From Daldinia sp. FL1419 (lineage: Eukaryota > Ascomycota > Sordariomycetes > Xylariales > Hypoxylaceae): 64,000 nt of DNA. Below the pieces are notes generated by a model. The model saw nothing but the letters and a program-made list of their open reading frames with translations. It was not told the origin of the DNA and did no database searches. The DNA lies in the NCBI GenBank assembly GCA_025201765.1, contig MU623392.1, positions 1 to 64,000 of the forward strand, written 5' to 3'. This document shows, one piece after another, positions 32,815 through 45,479 of this stretch. How positions within the stretch are numbered: the first letter of the stretch is position 1; the number at the start of each line of letters is the position of its first letter. A program made the translations under genes and the position numbers.

Positions 32815-35800
32815 ATGGCTACCGCGCCATTCAAGGTGAAGGCTATCTACGAGTATACCTCGAATCATGAGGACGATTTACCTTTTGGAACTGGTCAAAT
32901 CATAACTGTCACCGACGAAGAGGATGCTGACTGGTACGGCGGTGAATATATTGATGATTTGGGGGTGAAAAGGGAGGGAATATTTCCCCGAAACTTCGTG
33001 GAGAAGTTTGAACCAACTGCCCCGCCACGTCCAACAAGAACTCGTAAGAAGGAAGCAGAAGCTGCCCCTTCTTCTCCTCCACCGCCACCAACCGCTGCTC
33101 CATACTCTCCACCGCTTGTAGAGGAGCCTGCAGATATACCATCAGAAGCAGCCTACGAAGAACCACGCGTTGCTTCACCGCCGATTCCAGTCCCCGCTCC
33201 CCGCTCCCCTCCGGCCCCAGTTGCTCCTGTAGCTAAGCCGCCTGAGCCGGCTCCCATCCCGGCGCCCGTTCCTGTCCAACCTAGGATTCCCGAGCCGGCT
33301 AGCCCCCGAGTTGCTCCTCCGTCGGCGCCAAAACCTTCAGCTCCAACTCCAGCTCGGGCTGCTCCACAGATGTCTGACAAACCTACTGGTAACTCCTTTA
33401 GGGATCGTATAGCAGCTTTTAATAAGCCGGCAGCTCCCCCGGTTGCCCCTTTCAAACCTGGTAACCTCAGCTCCGGTAGTTCCGGCTTTATCAAGAAGCC
33501 TTTTGTTGCTCCTCCACCTAGTAGAAATGCTTACGTGCCTCCGCCTCGCGATGTGCCCACTGTCAAAGTCTATCGGCGGGATGAAGATCCTGAGATCAGA
33601 GCTACAGAGGCGGAATCTCTAGAAAGTGCGGAGAAGGCCGGACTTGTACCTGCAGGGGCCTCTGAAGGCCAAGCAGAAGACCAGCCTAAACCGACCAGCC
33701 TGAAGGAGCGAATTGCTTTGCTCCAGAAGCAGCAAGCTGAAGCTGCTCAGCGTCACGCCGAAGCTGTTGCAAAGAAGGAGAAGCCTAAGCGTCCCCAGAG
33801 GAAGCGTACTGAAAGTGAGGAGGGGACGCCAGCGGACGAGGTGGCAGAAACCTCAGCTCCCTTGGAAAGGAAGGATTCGGTCGAGGTCGCCAGCAAGAAA
33901 TCCTTGGATGAACCTAGGCCTCCGCGACAGTCGATCAGTTCTCGACGAAGGTCTTCTGCGGCGCACCCCGAGAATGACGGGAATGAGGCAGATATGTCCG
34001 GCGCAGGGGATACGACGGAAGGCCAAGAAGATCTCACCGAGAAAGAAGATAGCGACGAAAAGTCTCGTCCTCACAAGGGGCCCGCCGCCGAGCCAGAAAT
34101 TCCAGAAGATCGTGAGCAAGAAGAACAAGAGGATGATGTCGACCCTGAAGTCAGGCGAAAGGAGGAGCTCCGCGCCAGAATGGCAAAGATGAGCGGTGGC
34201 ATGGGTTTCCATGGTATGTTCGGTCCTCCCGGGATGATGCCCGTCGGAGGTCCCGCGATACCTAAGAAGCCTAAAACTTCACCACCGTCGGAGCGCCGTT
34301 CGAGCGAAATTCAAGATAGACCTTCATCACCTAGAATGTCCGCTCCTCCGGTGCCGACTCTGATGGCTCTCCCTGGCATGGGGAAACCCAAGCAGGAAGA
34401 GGAAGAAGTTGCCGAGTCCGATCATAATGAGCCAGGGGAGCAAGACACTACTCCAGTTGTCAGTGCCCAGCCAACTGGTACAGCTCCAGAACGTAAGTTT
34501 CAACCCCGGCGAGTGCTTTGTCTCATTATGACTACCGTAAGGCGATTAACACGACGGGTAGCTCTGTCAAATACACCTAGTGCTCCGCCTCCCATTCCTG
34601 GAGGACGACCCGCACCACCCCCGGTGCCAGATTGTTGGTTTCCTCCTTTTTCTAATTTACAGTGCTATGACTAACTATTGTTCCAGCCCGACCCCCTACC
34701 GGCGTGACCTCGCCTAGCCAAGGTTCCGAATCCGACGATGAGTTATCTGAGAACCCTCAAAGAGCTCTCGAGACTCCCCGAAGCGAAGTTCCTCCAAGCC
34801 AGGCCCCTCCGGTTCCTATAGGTACTCCTGTTATTCCGACTTCACCACGGCTCCCCAATCGACGAACTTCCTATATTGGTGAAGCTTCACCAACTTCTCC
34901 CCCTCTACCGAGTAAGAGAAACAGCCGTCCACCACCGCCTATACCAGGCGGTGCTCCACCTCCCCCTATCCAAAGCCGTCCCCCACCCCCTCCTCCCCCT
35001 GGTGGTCCCCTAAGTCGTTCCTCTACTGCTGACGAGCGAATTGCGCTCCCGATGCGACCTGGACCTCTGGACAATGGCGAAGAAGGCGAAGTCACTGAAT
35101 ATGAAGGCGATTACGATACGGATATCGCGTCCTCGGTCCCTCACAAGGATGCGCTCAAAGCACATGCTCGAGATTCGAGCTTCGACGATAACGTTTCAGT
35201 GCGTTCGCCGGTGGCCGACGTTCCGCCATCACTACCTCCCCCGGTTCCCAGCGCCGTCGCACCGAGAGCTGGTCCTCCACCAGTCCCGAGCCAACCTCCA
35301 CCTGGCTCAAGAGGTTCTATAGATGTACCTCGGGCCGCTCCTCCGCCGCCGCCGCCGCCCGCAAAAGAGCCATCCTATAACGATGACGATTATGATCCTT
35401 TCAATTACAACGCCGCACAGAGTACTCCTACCACAGCTCCCCAGAGTCTAGCTATCGACGACGAATCAACACCAACACCTCAATTGGCCTCGGCGTATCA
35501 TTCGCCGCCAACGCTTCCGCCAGTCACCCGAGGGCCCCCACCAGCGCCGCCAGTTAATAGGGCACCAGCCCGAAAATCATTAGATGTGCAAAGACCAGGT
35601 GGAAGACGATCAGTCGACGCGTCGCGACCGTCAATGGAAACGGGATACGTGGCAAATGAGATTGATCTAGCCGGCCATACACAATGGTGGCTTTCTCCAA
35701 ACGGACTTCCTCCGGTATTTCAAGGCCGACAAGATATTTATACCGAAAGTGATGAGTCAACCTCTGGGACGTCAGTTACCAAAGAAGTGTTCATCCTATT

Positions 35801-36404
35801 CCAAGATTACTCGCAAACCGTAGTTACCGTTCGTTTCGATAGCCAAAATCCCGCAGACTACCAGCTTGAGCAGCGCCATGAAGCACCACCTCGGACTCTT
35901 CGTCAAGACGAGCTAGAAGAAGCGTACGAGCGATTTGGTCGCGCACTGTCCAGTGCCATCGCGGGTAAGAAGGACTCGGTTGTTGGCGACGGATCACCGC
36001 ACGCGCTCATCCTGGAGCTTCTCAAGCCTCTGAAAAACGCCCTACTCCCCGTCGGAAAGCGCGCTTATGGTGCGTTGGTATACGCTAATTTGGCTAATGC
36101 TTCGACACAACAAAACGACGAAATTCGACCGGGAGATATCATTTCCATCCGCAACGCCAAGTTTCAAGGTAAACATGGGCCTATGCACGCCAAATACACC
36201 ATGGAAGTGGGCAAGCCGGACCACGTGGCGATCGTCGCAGAGTGGGACGGTACGAAGAAGAAGATCCGGGCGTGGGAACAGGGTCGAGAGGAGAAGAGCA
36301 AGAAAGTAAAACAGGAGAGTTTCAAGTTAGAAGATCTCAGGAGTGGCGAGGTGAAGATCTGGCGGGTGATGCCGCGTAGCTGGATCGGGTGGAGCTCAGA
36401 CTAG
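32815..36404 (+). CDS. bbc1: SH3-domain actin-patch protein Bbc1/Mti1
   Basis: Bbc1 binds type I myosin and WASP-complex proteins at cortical actin patches and restrains actin assembly in endocytosis (family knowledge). Three exons (32815-34492, 34562-34633, 34687-36404) join to 1155 aa. The N-terminal SH3 domain occupies about residues 5-68: FKVKAIYEYTSNHEDDLPF, DADWYGGEY, GIFPRNFVE. Long Pro-rich segments follow, with Arg/Lys-anchored PxxP motifs and a charged helical segment (SLKERIALLQKQQAEAAQRH). The 72-nt middle exon encodes a PPPIPGGRPAPPPVP stretch. The C-terminal third contains the ordered domain conserved in fungal Bbc1 (HTQWWLSPNGLPPVF, EVFILFQDYSQTVVTV, GDIISIRNAKFQGKHGPMHA). Splice choices are set by frame; the first acceptor has a later competitor that would break it. 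Confidence 0.92.
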
Positions 36405-36831
36405 CGGTCTCGTAGACCGTCCTACGAATACCTGTGGCCGATTCTCGTGAGGGTCGGGACAGACGGGAGGGTCAGCGTGGATAGCCCTATGCGGATACAG
36501 TTCTAATTTCTCTCCCCACTCTTCCTTTTCCCCTTCACCCCCTTTTTTTATTAGTTAGTTCGGCGGAGAGATGACGTCGGCGGCAAAAAAAGGGGGTTCG
36601 AAGGGGGAGTTAATACACTAGACATCTACATATGGGTACCGAAGCACGCAGCAAGAAAGTGGGGTGAGGTGTGGATATTACGGAAAGAGGGGAGAAGGTG
36701 TGAAGTAGTAGAGGTTTGATTGATTGACGATGATATTATCGAAGAAGATTAATAAGACGGGAGTGGTGGTGGGATAGGGGATAGGGGAAGACCACGAGAA
36801 GAGAGATGTGAAGCACAGCAGAGCCGAAAAA

Positions 36832-36858
36832 GCAGAAGCAGAAGCAGAAGCAGAAGCA
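36832..36858. repeat. GCAGAA hexanucleotide repeat (about 4.5 copies)
   Basis: Tandem GCAGAA units lie in noncoding DNA downstream of bbc1. Confidence 0.9.
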
Positions 36859-36993
36859 CAAAGAAGAAGCATTCGTTAAGGTGTTCCCCCCGGGACGAAG
36901 GTCAAAGTCGCTCGTGTCATAGTCGCAAGTCATGGTCGTAATCATAGTCATAAGTCATAGTCAGTCATAGCTATGGATGATGTTGATGTTAGT

Positions 36994-37013
36994 GGATGGA
37001 TGGATGGATGGAT
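36994..37013. repeat. GGAT tetranucleotide repeat (5 copies)
   Basis: Five perfect tandem copies are present. Confidence 0.9.
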
Positions 37014-37221
37014 AGAGATGTTGTGCCGTGATTATGATTGAGTGCTTACGTTCGTGCTGGACATTGCTGCTACTTGCTACTACATCTTGCCTTCTTTCTT
37101 GATACTTAGGAACTCAACATACTTGTTACTACTTACATCTACTTCGTGCGTGTACGTACCTAGGTAGGTATGTACGGTTTAGACTACGGAACTTTTGACG
37201 TTTTGTTAGATTGCCTCCTAG

Positions 37222-37243
37222 CTACCTACCTACCTACCTACCC
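37222..37243. repeat. CTAC tetranucleotide repeat (5 copies)
   Basis: This tandem run is closely related to the dispersed CCTAGGTA/CTACCTAC words of the intergenic DNA. Confidence 0.85.
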
Positions 37244-37520
37244 GTCTCTCCGAACTTGACGTCTTGACGTTGTATGCGTGGTCTGGCCTCGAGCGCTGCC
37301 TTAAGCGATCCGAGACCATGTCTCGGCTCTTGCGAGGTTCTACCCATCCCATCCCATCCCATCCATCCGTCTATCTATCTAGGTTTCTATCTATCCAGAC
37401 ATTTTTATAGACACGATACATGTGACAGCGCGATCAGGAGGGGAGTGTGCGCGTATGATATACCAGGTATAGATCTAGATCTGGACACGGATACAAAGGA
37501 CTCGATACAAGCGAGTCGCG

Positions 37521-37540
37521 CCTCGCCTCGCCTCGCCTCG
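37521..37540. repeat. CCTCG pentanucleotide repeat (4 copies)
   Basis: Four perfect tandem copies are present. Confidence 0.9.
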
Positions 37541-38274
37541 GGGTTTCGGCGGGACGTCGCGTTTCTATAAATAGGTGCCTGCCTAAATATCTCTCGCTTT
37601 TTTATTATTATTATTTTTATATATATAGAAACGACGTTGTATATTGTATATTGTATAGCTCGGCTGCTGCTCTGCTGTCTGTCCGGGACTCGACTACCTG
37701 GGTATCTAAGAATAGGTCGTCGGGAGGTGATGCTCCTGGCGCCTGGGTTTGGTTATGAGGGTATGTTATAGAGGTGTGGAGCGGGTTTGGGTATGTATGT
37801 ATGTAGTATGGGGAGGGACGTAGGTTTACACCAGCTGGTTTACACGTGCTTGGGGGATTGGCGTCGAGGGTTGGATATTTTGGTAGGTGTGTGACGTAGG
37901 TAGGTACGGGATGTGAGATGTCCATGTTTCTAGTCGGCATAGTTGTTATTCAACTCTGGTGGTATAAGACGTATAGGACGTACAGGACGAGATGGTTATA
38001 ATTCTTGCACAACTCTATAGTAACCAACTAACTAACCTTAGGTAAGTATTCTTGTAGTTAACAACTACTAACTATACCTAACTAGTTATTATACCACAAA
38101 CCTAGGTACCTACATGTCAGTCTATCTACCTACTTGGTAAATACCTCTTGTGATACTACGTAGGATAGCCGCATACCGATATACCATCTACCTTATTCCG
38201 GGGAATATACATACCTACCTAGGTATACATAACAAAACAATATGGATCCAACCTTCACCGATCGCAGCACAATA

Positions 38275-38293
38275 TAATAATAATAATAATAAT
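38275..38293. repeat. TAA trinucleotide repeat (6 copies)
   Basis: Perfect TAA units lie in gene-free sequence. Confidence 0.85.
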
Positions 38294-39570
38294 ATTCTCT
38301 CCAAGTCCCCAAAGTCACCAAGTCCAACAACGTCACCGTCCATACCGACAAGATGCACTACCCAAACCCTCGGGCCCCTCGACTGAACCTTCCCCGTACG
38401 GAATTCCCTGCGTGCAGCATCGCTTCGTTTCGTTTCATCTCCTTTTCGTACCCCGTTCCCATCCGTCACGCGAGCTCCTCTCCTCAATCTCCATTCCCGT
38501 TCCATGCCGTCCCGCCCTCCCTTCCCCATAAGCCTACCTACCAACCAGTCGGTGTAGTCCATACCCTTTTTTCTTGGTTTCCCTTCACACCTACCTACAT
38601 ACATATGATCAACGACATATTAAAAATATATATAAAAAAATAACAACCCCCTACGTCATCGCCCTTTACCACCCTCGAATTAAGACTGGGATCCGGGATG
38701 GGGACGTGGGTATCCGCACCAATATGCGTATGTATATGTGTGTACGTATGTGCGTGCCGGGTTTAATTCTCGTCGCACGACAGCCGGTGAGAGAAAATGG
38801 AGGAAAGGTGGGAAGGGAAAAAGGTGGACGTCATTCTACGTAGCCGCAAGGTTAGCTGCTGCTTAAGTCGCGCCGACAATCTATAATAAATAAATAAAAT
38901 AAAATAAAATAAAAACAACGCAGAACAAGAATGACGAAAGGAATAAAACAAAAAAAAAAAACACCATAAAATGGAAATGCAGTCCTACATAATAATTAAG
39001 TAAGCCAAGAAAAGGACAAAAAGAAAAAAGAAAAAAAAGCCACAATAACAATACAAGATTCGCGATAGTTAATATGTATGCATACCCAAATTCAACTGTA
39101 GTTGTGCTGTATAAGTGCTCAATTAAATCCGTACATTTGTACACGATATAGATCTACAACATACCTATGTCATAGATCTCGGTCGTGCCTTATTCTTTTC
39201 TCTCCCTTTTGGTCTTTTTTTTTCCCTTCCATCATCGTCGCCTTCACCTTCGATGATCATCTTTCGGAGGAGGCGGCTCGGAGAAGGCGACGCGGACACC
39301 CGAGACAAAAATTTGACCTTTTTTTTCCCCCAAAGACATTTTCTTACTCGACGGCTGAATTTAGTTATTTTATTTGCGAGAGCTGATTCGTAACCTTGAC
39401 ACGTGATACACGTGCGAGGGCCACGAAAGACCTGCGAGTGTTGTTGTTTTTTTTTGTCCGACTCCTTCTAAGGCTGTGCCTGGTTGTTGGTCTGGTCATG
39501 TCTGGTCACGTCTGGTTAATGTCTGGCTGTATGTCTGGCTGTATGTCTCATGTGCCTTGCTACTAGCTGC

Positions 39571-39620
39571 TCTGCTCTGCTCTGCTCTGCTCTGCTCTGC
39601 TCTGCTCTGCTCTGCTCTGC
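39571..39620. repeat. TCTGC pentanucleotide microsatellite, 10 copies
   Basis: Ten perfect copies are followed by a degenerating TGCTCTC end. Long pure arrays like this are usually polymorphic. Confidence 0.95.
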
Positions 39621-40412
39621 TGCTCTCTTGTTTCAAACCCGGTTTAGGCTTGAAGGTAGTAGTTATCTGCAGTGACGAGTCCATTTGGAAGGACAACTGA
39701 TCATGTGTTCGTGCGCCTTGGCCGACCAGCATGACATTTCCCAGCATTACCCTTCTCTTAGGGTCACTTGCGTGTTACCTCACTTCTGCCATTACAACTT
39801 TCCTTGAGGCTTACAAGGTCAAGCCAGGTGGGTTCGGAACTAAACGAACAAGTAATGAGGCTTATCCCCCTGAAAGTTCCAAGCCTATGCTGATCGTGGT
39901 CGGGTTCGCTTCAAGGAGAATACTACGAAGGATTAGACGAAGGGATTGTTTAGAGAATCACTCTAACCCGGCTGTCCATGGTCGAGTAACTATAGCAAAT
40001 GGTATCTAGGAATATAGGTTACGACTAAGGAACCAATAGCCCCTAGGCCGTTATGTTATTATGCCCAATGTCTCTGAAATACGGCCTACGATCCAGGGGA
40101 CCTGGACATGAATACTCCGGCAAAAGGACGATGAATCTCGAATAAGCAAAGTTCTTCGTCCTCGTCATGCTTGTTTGCTGCGTTAACCCTGCTATCACAT
40201 ATGCCAGCCTAACTCGATATAGATGAAGGATATTCTCAACCGGATCACTAGGAATGCGTGGAATAGGAGAACTGGATGGCGAAAATGGTCCGGCAATTGG
40301 CGTTGAGAAACCATTGTGACAGGCCATCTTCCAGGAGTTGTGGCAAACCAATGGCCAGTAGAATCAAGTGCGCAAATCTCGTCCAAGCACGGACGGGGTG
40401 GATTGTTATAGA

Positions 40413-40414
<2 letters not shown>

Positions 40415-40455
<41 letters not shown>
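40415..40455. repeat. Poly(A) tract of 41
   Basis: A pure A run is followed by GAAAAAGAC. It could be the tail of an old retroposon on the plus strand, but no flanking duplication was found. Confidence 0.95.
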
Positions 40456-40457
<2 letters not shown>

Positions 40458-42871
40458 AAAAGACGGCGACGACTCGGACCTTAATCGACAGCGTAGAGTT
40501 GGTCGCTGGATTTACCGAGTGTGTCCGATAGGACAAATCTTGCATCACAGGGTCACAGTCTTACTACGGGGTACATTCGAACATTTGGTCCAATGTCCTC
40601 TCACTCACACTCCCCACGTTCATATATATGAACATATCGGAGAAAAGCAACGCATGCGTTGGTCGGAGCCACCGCAAGGGATCGAGCGGTTGAGTGCTTA
40701 TCTCTAAAACCATCAATTGGGGCTATAACCGTTGCATACCTCGTGCAGTCTTTTGCAATCTCGTGGGAAGCCTCGAATTGATGGGAATCAGGACCCTGGA
40801 TCTTCTTCATATCTCGAGGCCCCTACGCCCGACCCAATGGTCCGACGAGCAGGACGTGGGGACATGGAGAATAGAATCCATATTTCTATACGAATTAGTA
40901 TATAGCTCTAAAATTTTAATTTTTTTTTGCTCGAGGTCTAGGTTCGCATCTCGGACAATCCAGGGATAGGATCCGAGGGGAAAGCAATGCAAAGATTGCC
41001 GCTGCACGCGCCACGACACAGCCAATGCGCTCCATACGGCGATGTTGCAAAGGCCCCTACTTACCTTGATAGTTACAATGAGCAGTAACAAGCTACGTTA
41101 CTAGGAATGGGTACTAAGTAGGTAACTAGGTAGTTTATACTCCCACTGGTATTTTGGGAAGCACGAGTATAGACCTTTCTTTAGTATAGGTAGGTATGTA
41201 GAATCTAAAATCGCTCATGTGAATACGAGTTCCACCGACGTCAAGGGGTAACATCGATTAATCGCGAAAAGATCGTTAAACTCGTACCCTCCGGATTATA
41301 TAGATAATCTTGATTGTGACAGCCTCGAGTGAAAGTGGCTCAGTAACCCTACGGTAGGTGAAGCCACGGCTATTGATAGAGCAGGCCCGTTGCGTCAAGG
41401 GGAACACCACCTTCGTCGAATAGGGTTACCCAGCGATCTGGGTGCCGACTTCGGCAACCTACATGCATGTGGGGTATAAGACAGGGCAAGCAGCCGCGTT
41501 GGAAACCAGGGGGAGCTGATCCTCGACGATAATCACTGAGAAGTCCACGATCGAGAGGTTGGTATCGTGAAGATCGCCGACGGTAAGACTGAGCCGCGAC
41601 CTCAAGGACTCACGATGCACTGCAACGATCTCCCTGTTCCAAAATAAGGACACCTGGTAGAAAGATGCTTCCGCTAGCCGGGAATGCGGTGCTCTAAGGC
41701 ATCAACGTTCTAGCGAGCGGCTTGTAAAAACTGAGATCCGAAGGATCCAACCTGCTTCTGCCATCGTGGCATAGTCCAACATCGCCGTTTGTTGACACGA
41801 ATGCCCCCCTCCCTAGGGCCCATTTCCATCTGGGCGTGGAAAAGAGCAGCCGAGAGAAATCTGTTTTCCATTCTCGGAAATCTAAGGTGCCTAGGGGGAT
41901 ATGCAAAGTGACCTAACTAGAGGGGATCTCTGACTCTGCATTTGCTCGGCAACGTTTTGCGTGGAGGAAAAGAACGACACGCAATAACCAATCACGAAAA
42001 CCGACCCATTTAATATTGTCGATAGTATGGACGAGTATCTAGAGTATCCAGAGTATCTAACTAGCGTAACTAGAGAAAGGTCAAAGTTGCTAGAAGCACG
42101 TGCGTGAGCCTCCCTGTGCGCATGGTCTCGCATCTGACGCTGAGGTCGGGTCCAAATGAGCCAGCGAATAAGCTGTTGACACACCACAGACCCGTATTTG
42201 ACCACCTGCAGAGGGACCAGGGAAAGGACAGGAACAGCTGCACCAGCTATTGCTGGACCAGAATGTGGTTAGAGCTTTCGTGGAGCAGCCGATGGTATCT
42301 CACCAGCTGTCGCACAAATACAAGCGCGCTGGTAGAGGGAGATTGATGGCGACAGATGTTTCGTATGATTGACGCCCATGTGAACTGGGCACTTTAGCTA
42401 GTGCATCGTTGTACAACTTGTGCAGAGATAGTGCAGAGATATTTCCTTGCTTGAACATAGTAAAAAAATCTCGATTGAATTGTCGAACCACGGGGCATTA
42501 AAAAATTGGCAACTTCTGACCCCCTTCAAAAGCATCGCGGCCTAGGTAATGGCATACGTACCCAAGATGGCAATCTATTGAGCTGTCCACCGGTAACAGC
42601 TCGATCCAATAATTACTTTCAGATGCACGTAAAGAAAGATGAGAATCCAATGCCATGCCTATTCGAAACAACCAGTTGAGGATTGGCCTGGCGGTCATGG
42701 TGTAATGGGGGTGCGATGGCACTCTAGGTAGTGTCTCTCTATTTCTTTCGCAGCATCTAGACCTAGGCGTGGCAGTCAGAAAATCCAAATTAGAAACATA
42801 TTGAGTTTTGAACGAACGCTGTAGACAACGCAGAGGAGTGTACCAATCAGATAGATGCAGACCCCCGGACG

Positions 42872-42950
42872 GGCATAGCGGCATAGCAGGCGGCATAGCA
42901 GTAAGCCATAGGAGCCATAGGAGCCATAGTAGTAGCCATAATAGTCATAA
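42872..42950. repeat. Imperfect GCATAG / AGCCATAG(G) repeat tract
   Basis: Short degenerate tandem units (GGCATAGC, then GGAGCCATA and related forms) run for about 80 bases. Confidence 0.65.
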
Positions 42951-45198
42951 CAGTAGTATAGTATAAGTCGTATAGGTCTCCTCGGTACAAAAAGAGGCGT
43001 TCTGGTTGGGCACAAGCGGCACCCCAGATCCAAGCGATGTGAGCCTCGCATTTATTTGTCCCTTGCCGGAACGGATGGTGGAAGCAATGACGACGGTGGT
43101 GCACAATGTTAGTGATAGACGGGTAGGCAGTGCAGGACCGTAACAATCTTAAAGCGGAATATGATTGTTATAGGGTAAACGTCTATCACTGAAACGTCAT
43201 AACGGAGTACGATGCAGCTGGTGTCTACTCTCCGTTTTTTTCTTCTTTTCCTCAATCCCAATAATTTGCTGAGATCGCTGACATGACGAGTTGTCACACA
43301 TATTTTGCTGCGTGGACTTCGTGGCTTTTACAGATGGGAGATTTCGAAATTCGCATTAGTCAAGCATCACTACGGAATCCACGGTCGAGGTTGGGACCAA
43401 TAATTCGTGGACGAGAATTTGTTGCAGACATGTCTCTGGAATTTACTCGAATTTACTCTATTCCGACCATTCTTCAACGAGGTCTAATGCTGACCGAGGG
43501 TCGCGTGGTGAGCTCATTGGTTTCGGAACAGGCTATTAGATAGAAAATAAAATAATCAAACTCTAGTAAGCATGTTGTACAACTGGATTTTTGTTGCCTC
43601 TGTCGAAGAATAAGGTATAATGCGCGAATTTGACAAATATACCTACTGGCGGCCAATTGGTTATGAACTGAGAAGATGATTCTTTATGATGTGCAATGTA
43701 AAAATACAAAAATCTCTCACCTTTTTTTACGTCTAAAGTTTTTAAAGTTTTGGTGAGAAAGAACTATTGAGCTACTAAATTCCAGCTGGAAGGAACCCCC
43801 CCCAAAACACTTGCGTTAGGTACTTGCGTTTACCATAAAAACTATACCGTACCTACCCGACCAGCGGGAACGGTATACTAGTACCCCCACCTTGCTTATT
43901 CAAAAGGTAGAGACTATCCGGTAAGCGCTTACCTTGTTACTTCTTAAGTTATGAAAGTACCTGTCATAATACGTGATTTAAACTCCCAACACGGTATTCT
44001 ATTTGTCGCATACACTGTATATGTAAGCCGAGTTGTACTCTAATCCTTTTTTTCTTTCAATTAGGTCCCCCGCAGCAACTTAACAATCCAATAATTTTCA
44101 ATTCGCAATAACCGTTGACCTCGTGACGGTCTCACCGGTATCGTAGCTCAACTATAGATATTATATCTTACAAAGCGCTGAAGCTAATGCGATAGCTTCA
44201 CCTTTTTTTTTTTACCGCCTGAAGGCTTGTAAGCGTAACGTGATGGTGGTGCGATGAAAAAAAAAGCTCGCCACTCACCACAAATTCGGGCTATACCTGA
44301 GGGAAAAAAGTTGTGCGACGGAATGATAGAACGGAATGCTAGATTGGAAGACTCGAGCGCTATTGCACAACGCTGAAGGAAGCGCTCTACTTTCCATGTT
44401 ATTCCGATATAGTACCCTAGAGGTACCCTAAGTAGCATTTACCTGGCATTGCCGGACATGCGTAACTTGTCGCTGTACCAAATGTCACCTGCGAGTCTTT
44501 TTTATTTTTATTCCTAGGCTTGACCTTGGGGGAATTTCACTTTAGGAGGACTCGGGAGCCTTGGAAACCTTGAAGCTCATCAGCCTAGGGGGAAAAAAAA
44601 GGGAAAAAAAGAAAAACCCCCACTCGAAGATTCTTGGATACTCTTGGTACTTCGGCCTGCCTTGACCTACCACTGTAGGTTCTCGGCCGTCTCTGTCCAA
44701 CCAACGGTGATCCCCTCTTTACGAGACTTTCGTCAGGTATACACATGCAGCTAGCATCATGATAAATTACCTAAGTTGGTATTAACCTTGCTGAGCATGG
44801 TTAGTATCATGTAACCCGTATCCTTTTTTTCCTTTTTTTCTTATTGCCCGTCTCCTGTTCTTGTTCACTCCCACCCTTCCCTCCGCCTGCGGGCGTTTGT
44901 CTTTCGTCAGCCCAGTTCCATCCAATATTATCAGGTTCAAGCCTCCCCGTCGTTCCACCAGGACCTTATATCTCTCTCGTTGTTGTGCCATGTTGTTCCA
45001 CTAGTCTCCCCTCGTTTATAACGGATCTTGTTCAGTGTTAACACTCTTGCATAAACTCCCGTTCCATATTCAATGTCCACTTTGACGACCAAACAATACC
45101 ATTTCGCCTTACATATTCCATCATAGGCCCCATTCGCTTCTCGCGTTGAGCAGCTACGCATCCTACCGGGTCCCGCGTCCACTACCCGGTTCGGGCGC

Positions 45199-45435
45199 AT
45201 GTCGAGCAGTTCTCAAACAAACCCTTGCGTCTATAAAGATCACCATCTATACATACTATCAGGCCTCAGTGGGGCTCTCCCGAACTACCACTACTTGAAT
45301 CCCAAGTGTTCCACTTCCGACTGCGTATCCAAAGACCCCGAGATCACCAGGCCGCATATCCTCTTGGAAGATATAGATAAAAAGGATTCCTCTGCCTACC
45401 TTTCTACCCCCGTCCATCACACTACTCCAAACTAA
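45199..45435 (+). other. Possible upstream ORF (78 codons) before the 45.5 kb gene
   Basis: An ATG-started 78-codon frame ends 44 bases before the start of the following gene. It contains three Cys and no recognised domain. It may be an upstream ORF in a long leader, or chance. It does not join the downstream frame without a splice that I could identify. Confidence 0.25.
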
Positions 45436-45479
45436 CCCCTAACTAACCCCCTATACCCATACTCTCTCCATCCGTATAC

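Larger units (their letters stand above)
36405..45479. other. 9 kb gene-poor block rich in simple repeats
   Basis: No gene could be supported on either strand. Open frames are under about 135 codons and lack domain features. The first 2.5 kb (36.4-39 kb) is dense with short tandem repeats and CCTAGGTA words. A 10-copy TCTGC array (39571-39620) and a 41-nt A run (40415-40455) follow. From about 40.5 to 43.6 kb the sequence is more balanced in composition, yet its frames are broken. Degenerate transposon or pseudogene remnants are possible but not demonstrable by eye. The last 300 bases are a pyrimidine-rich leader to the next gene. Confidence 0.55.

Noticed and set aside
38215..38604. 129-codon minus-strand frame
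   Set aside because: Composition follows pyrimidine/purine-biased noncoding DNA including a TAA repeat; no domain.
39731..40009. 92-codon frame with a signal-peptide-like start
   Set aside because: The hydrophobic N-terminus is suggestive, but the rest has no domain or pattern and no plausible continuation by splicing was found.
40920..40965. GGTTCGCATCTC resembling a tRNA B box
   Set aside because: No matching A box at the right spacing and no cloverleaf could be folded by eye.
41459..41906. Two minus-strand frames that might be exons of a broken gene
   Set aside because: They look somewhat protein-like but match no family I recognise, and no in-frame splice joins them convincingly.
42498..42896. 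132-codon minus-strand frame
   Set aside because: No recognisable domain, and it overlaps a degenerate simple-repeat tract at one end.
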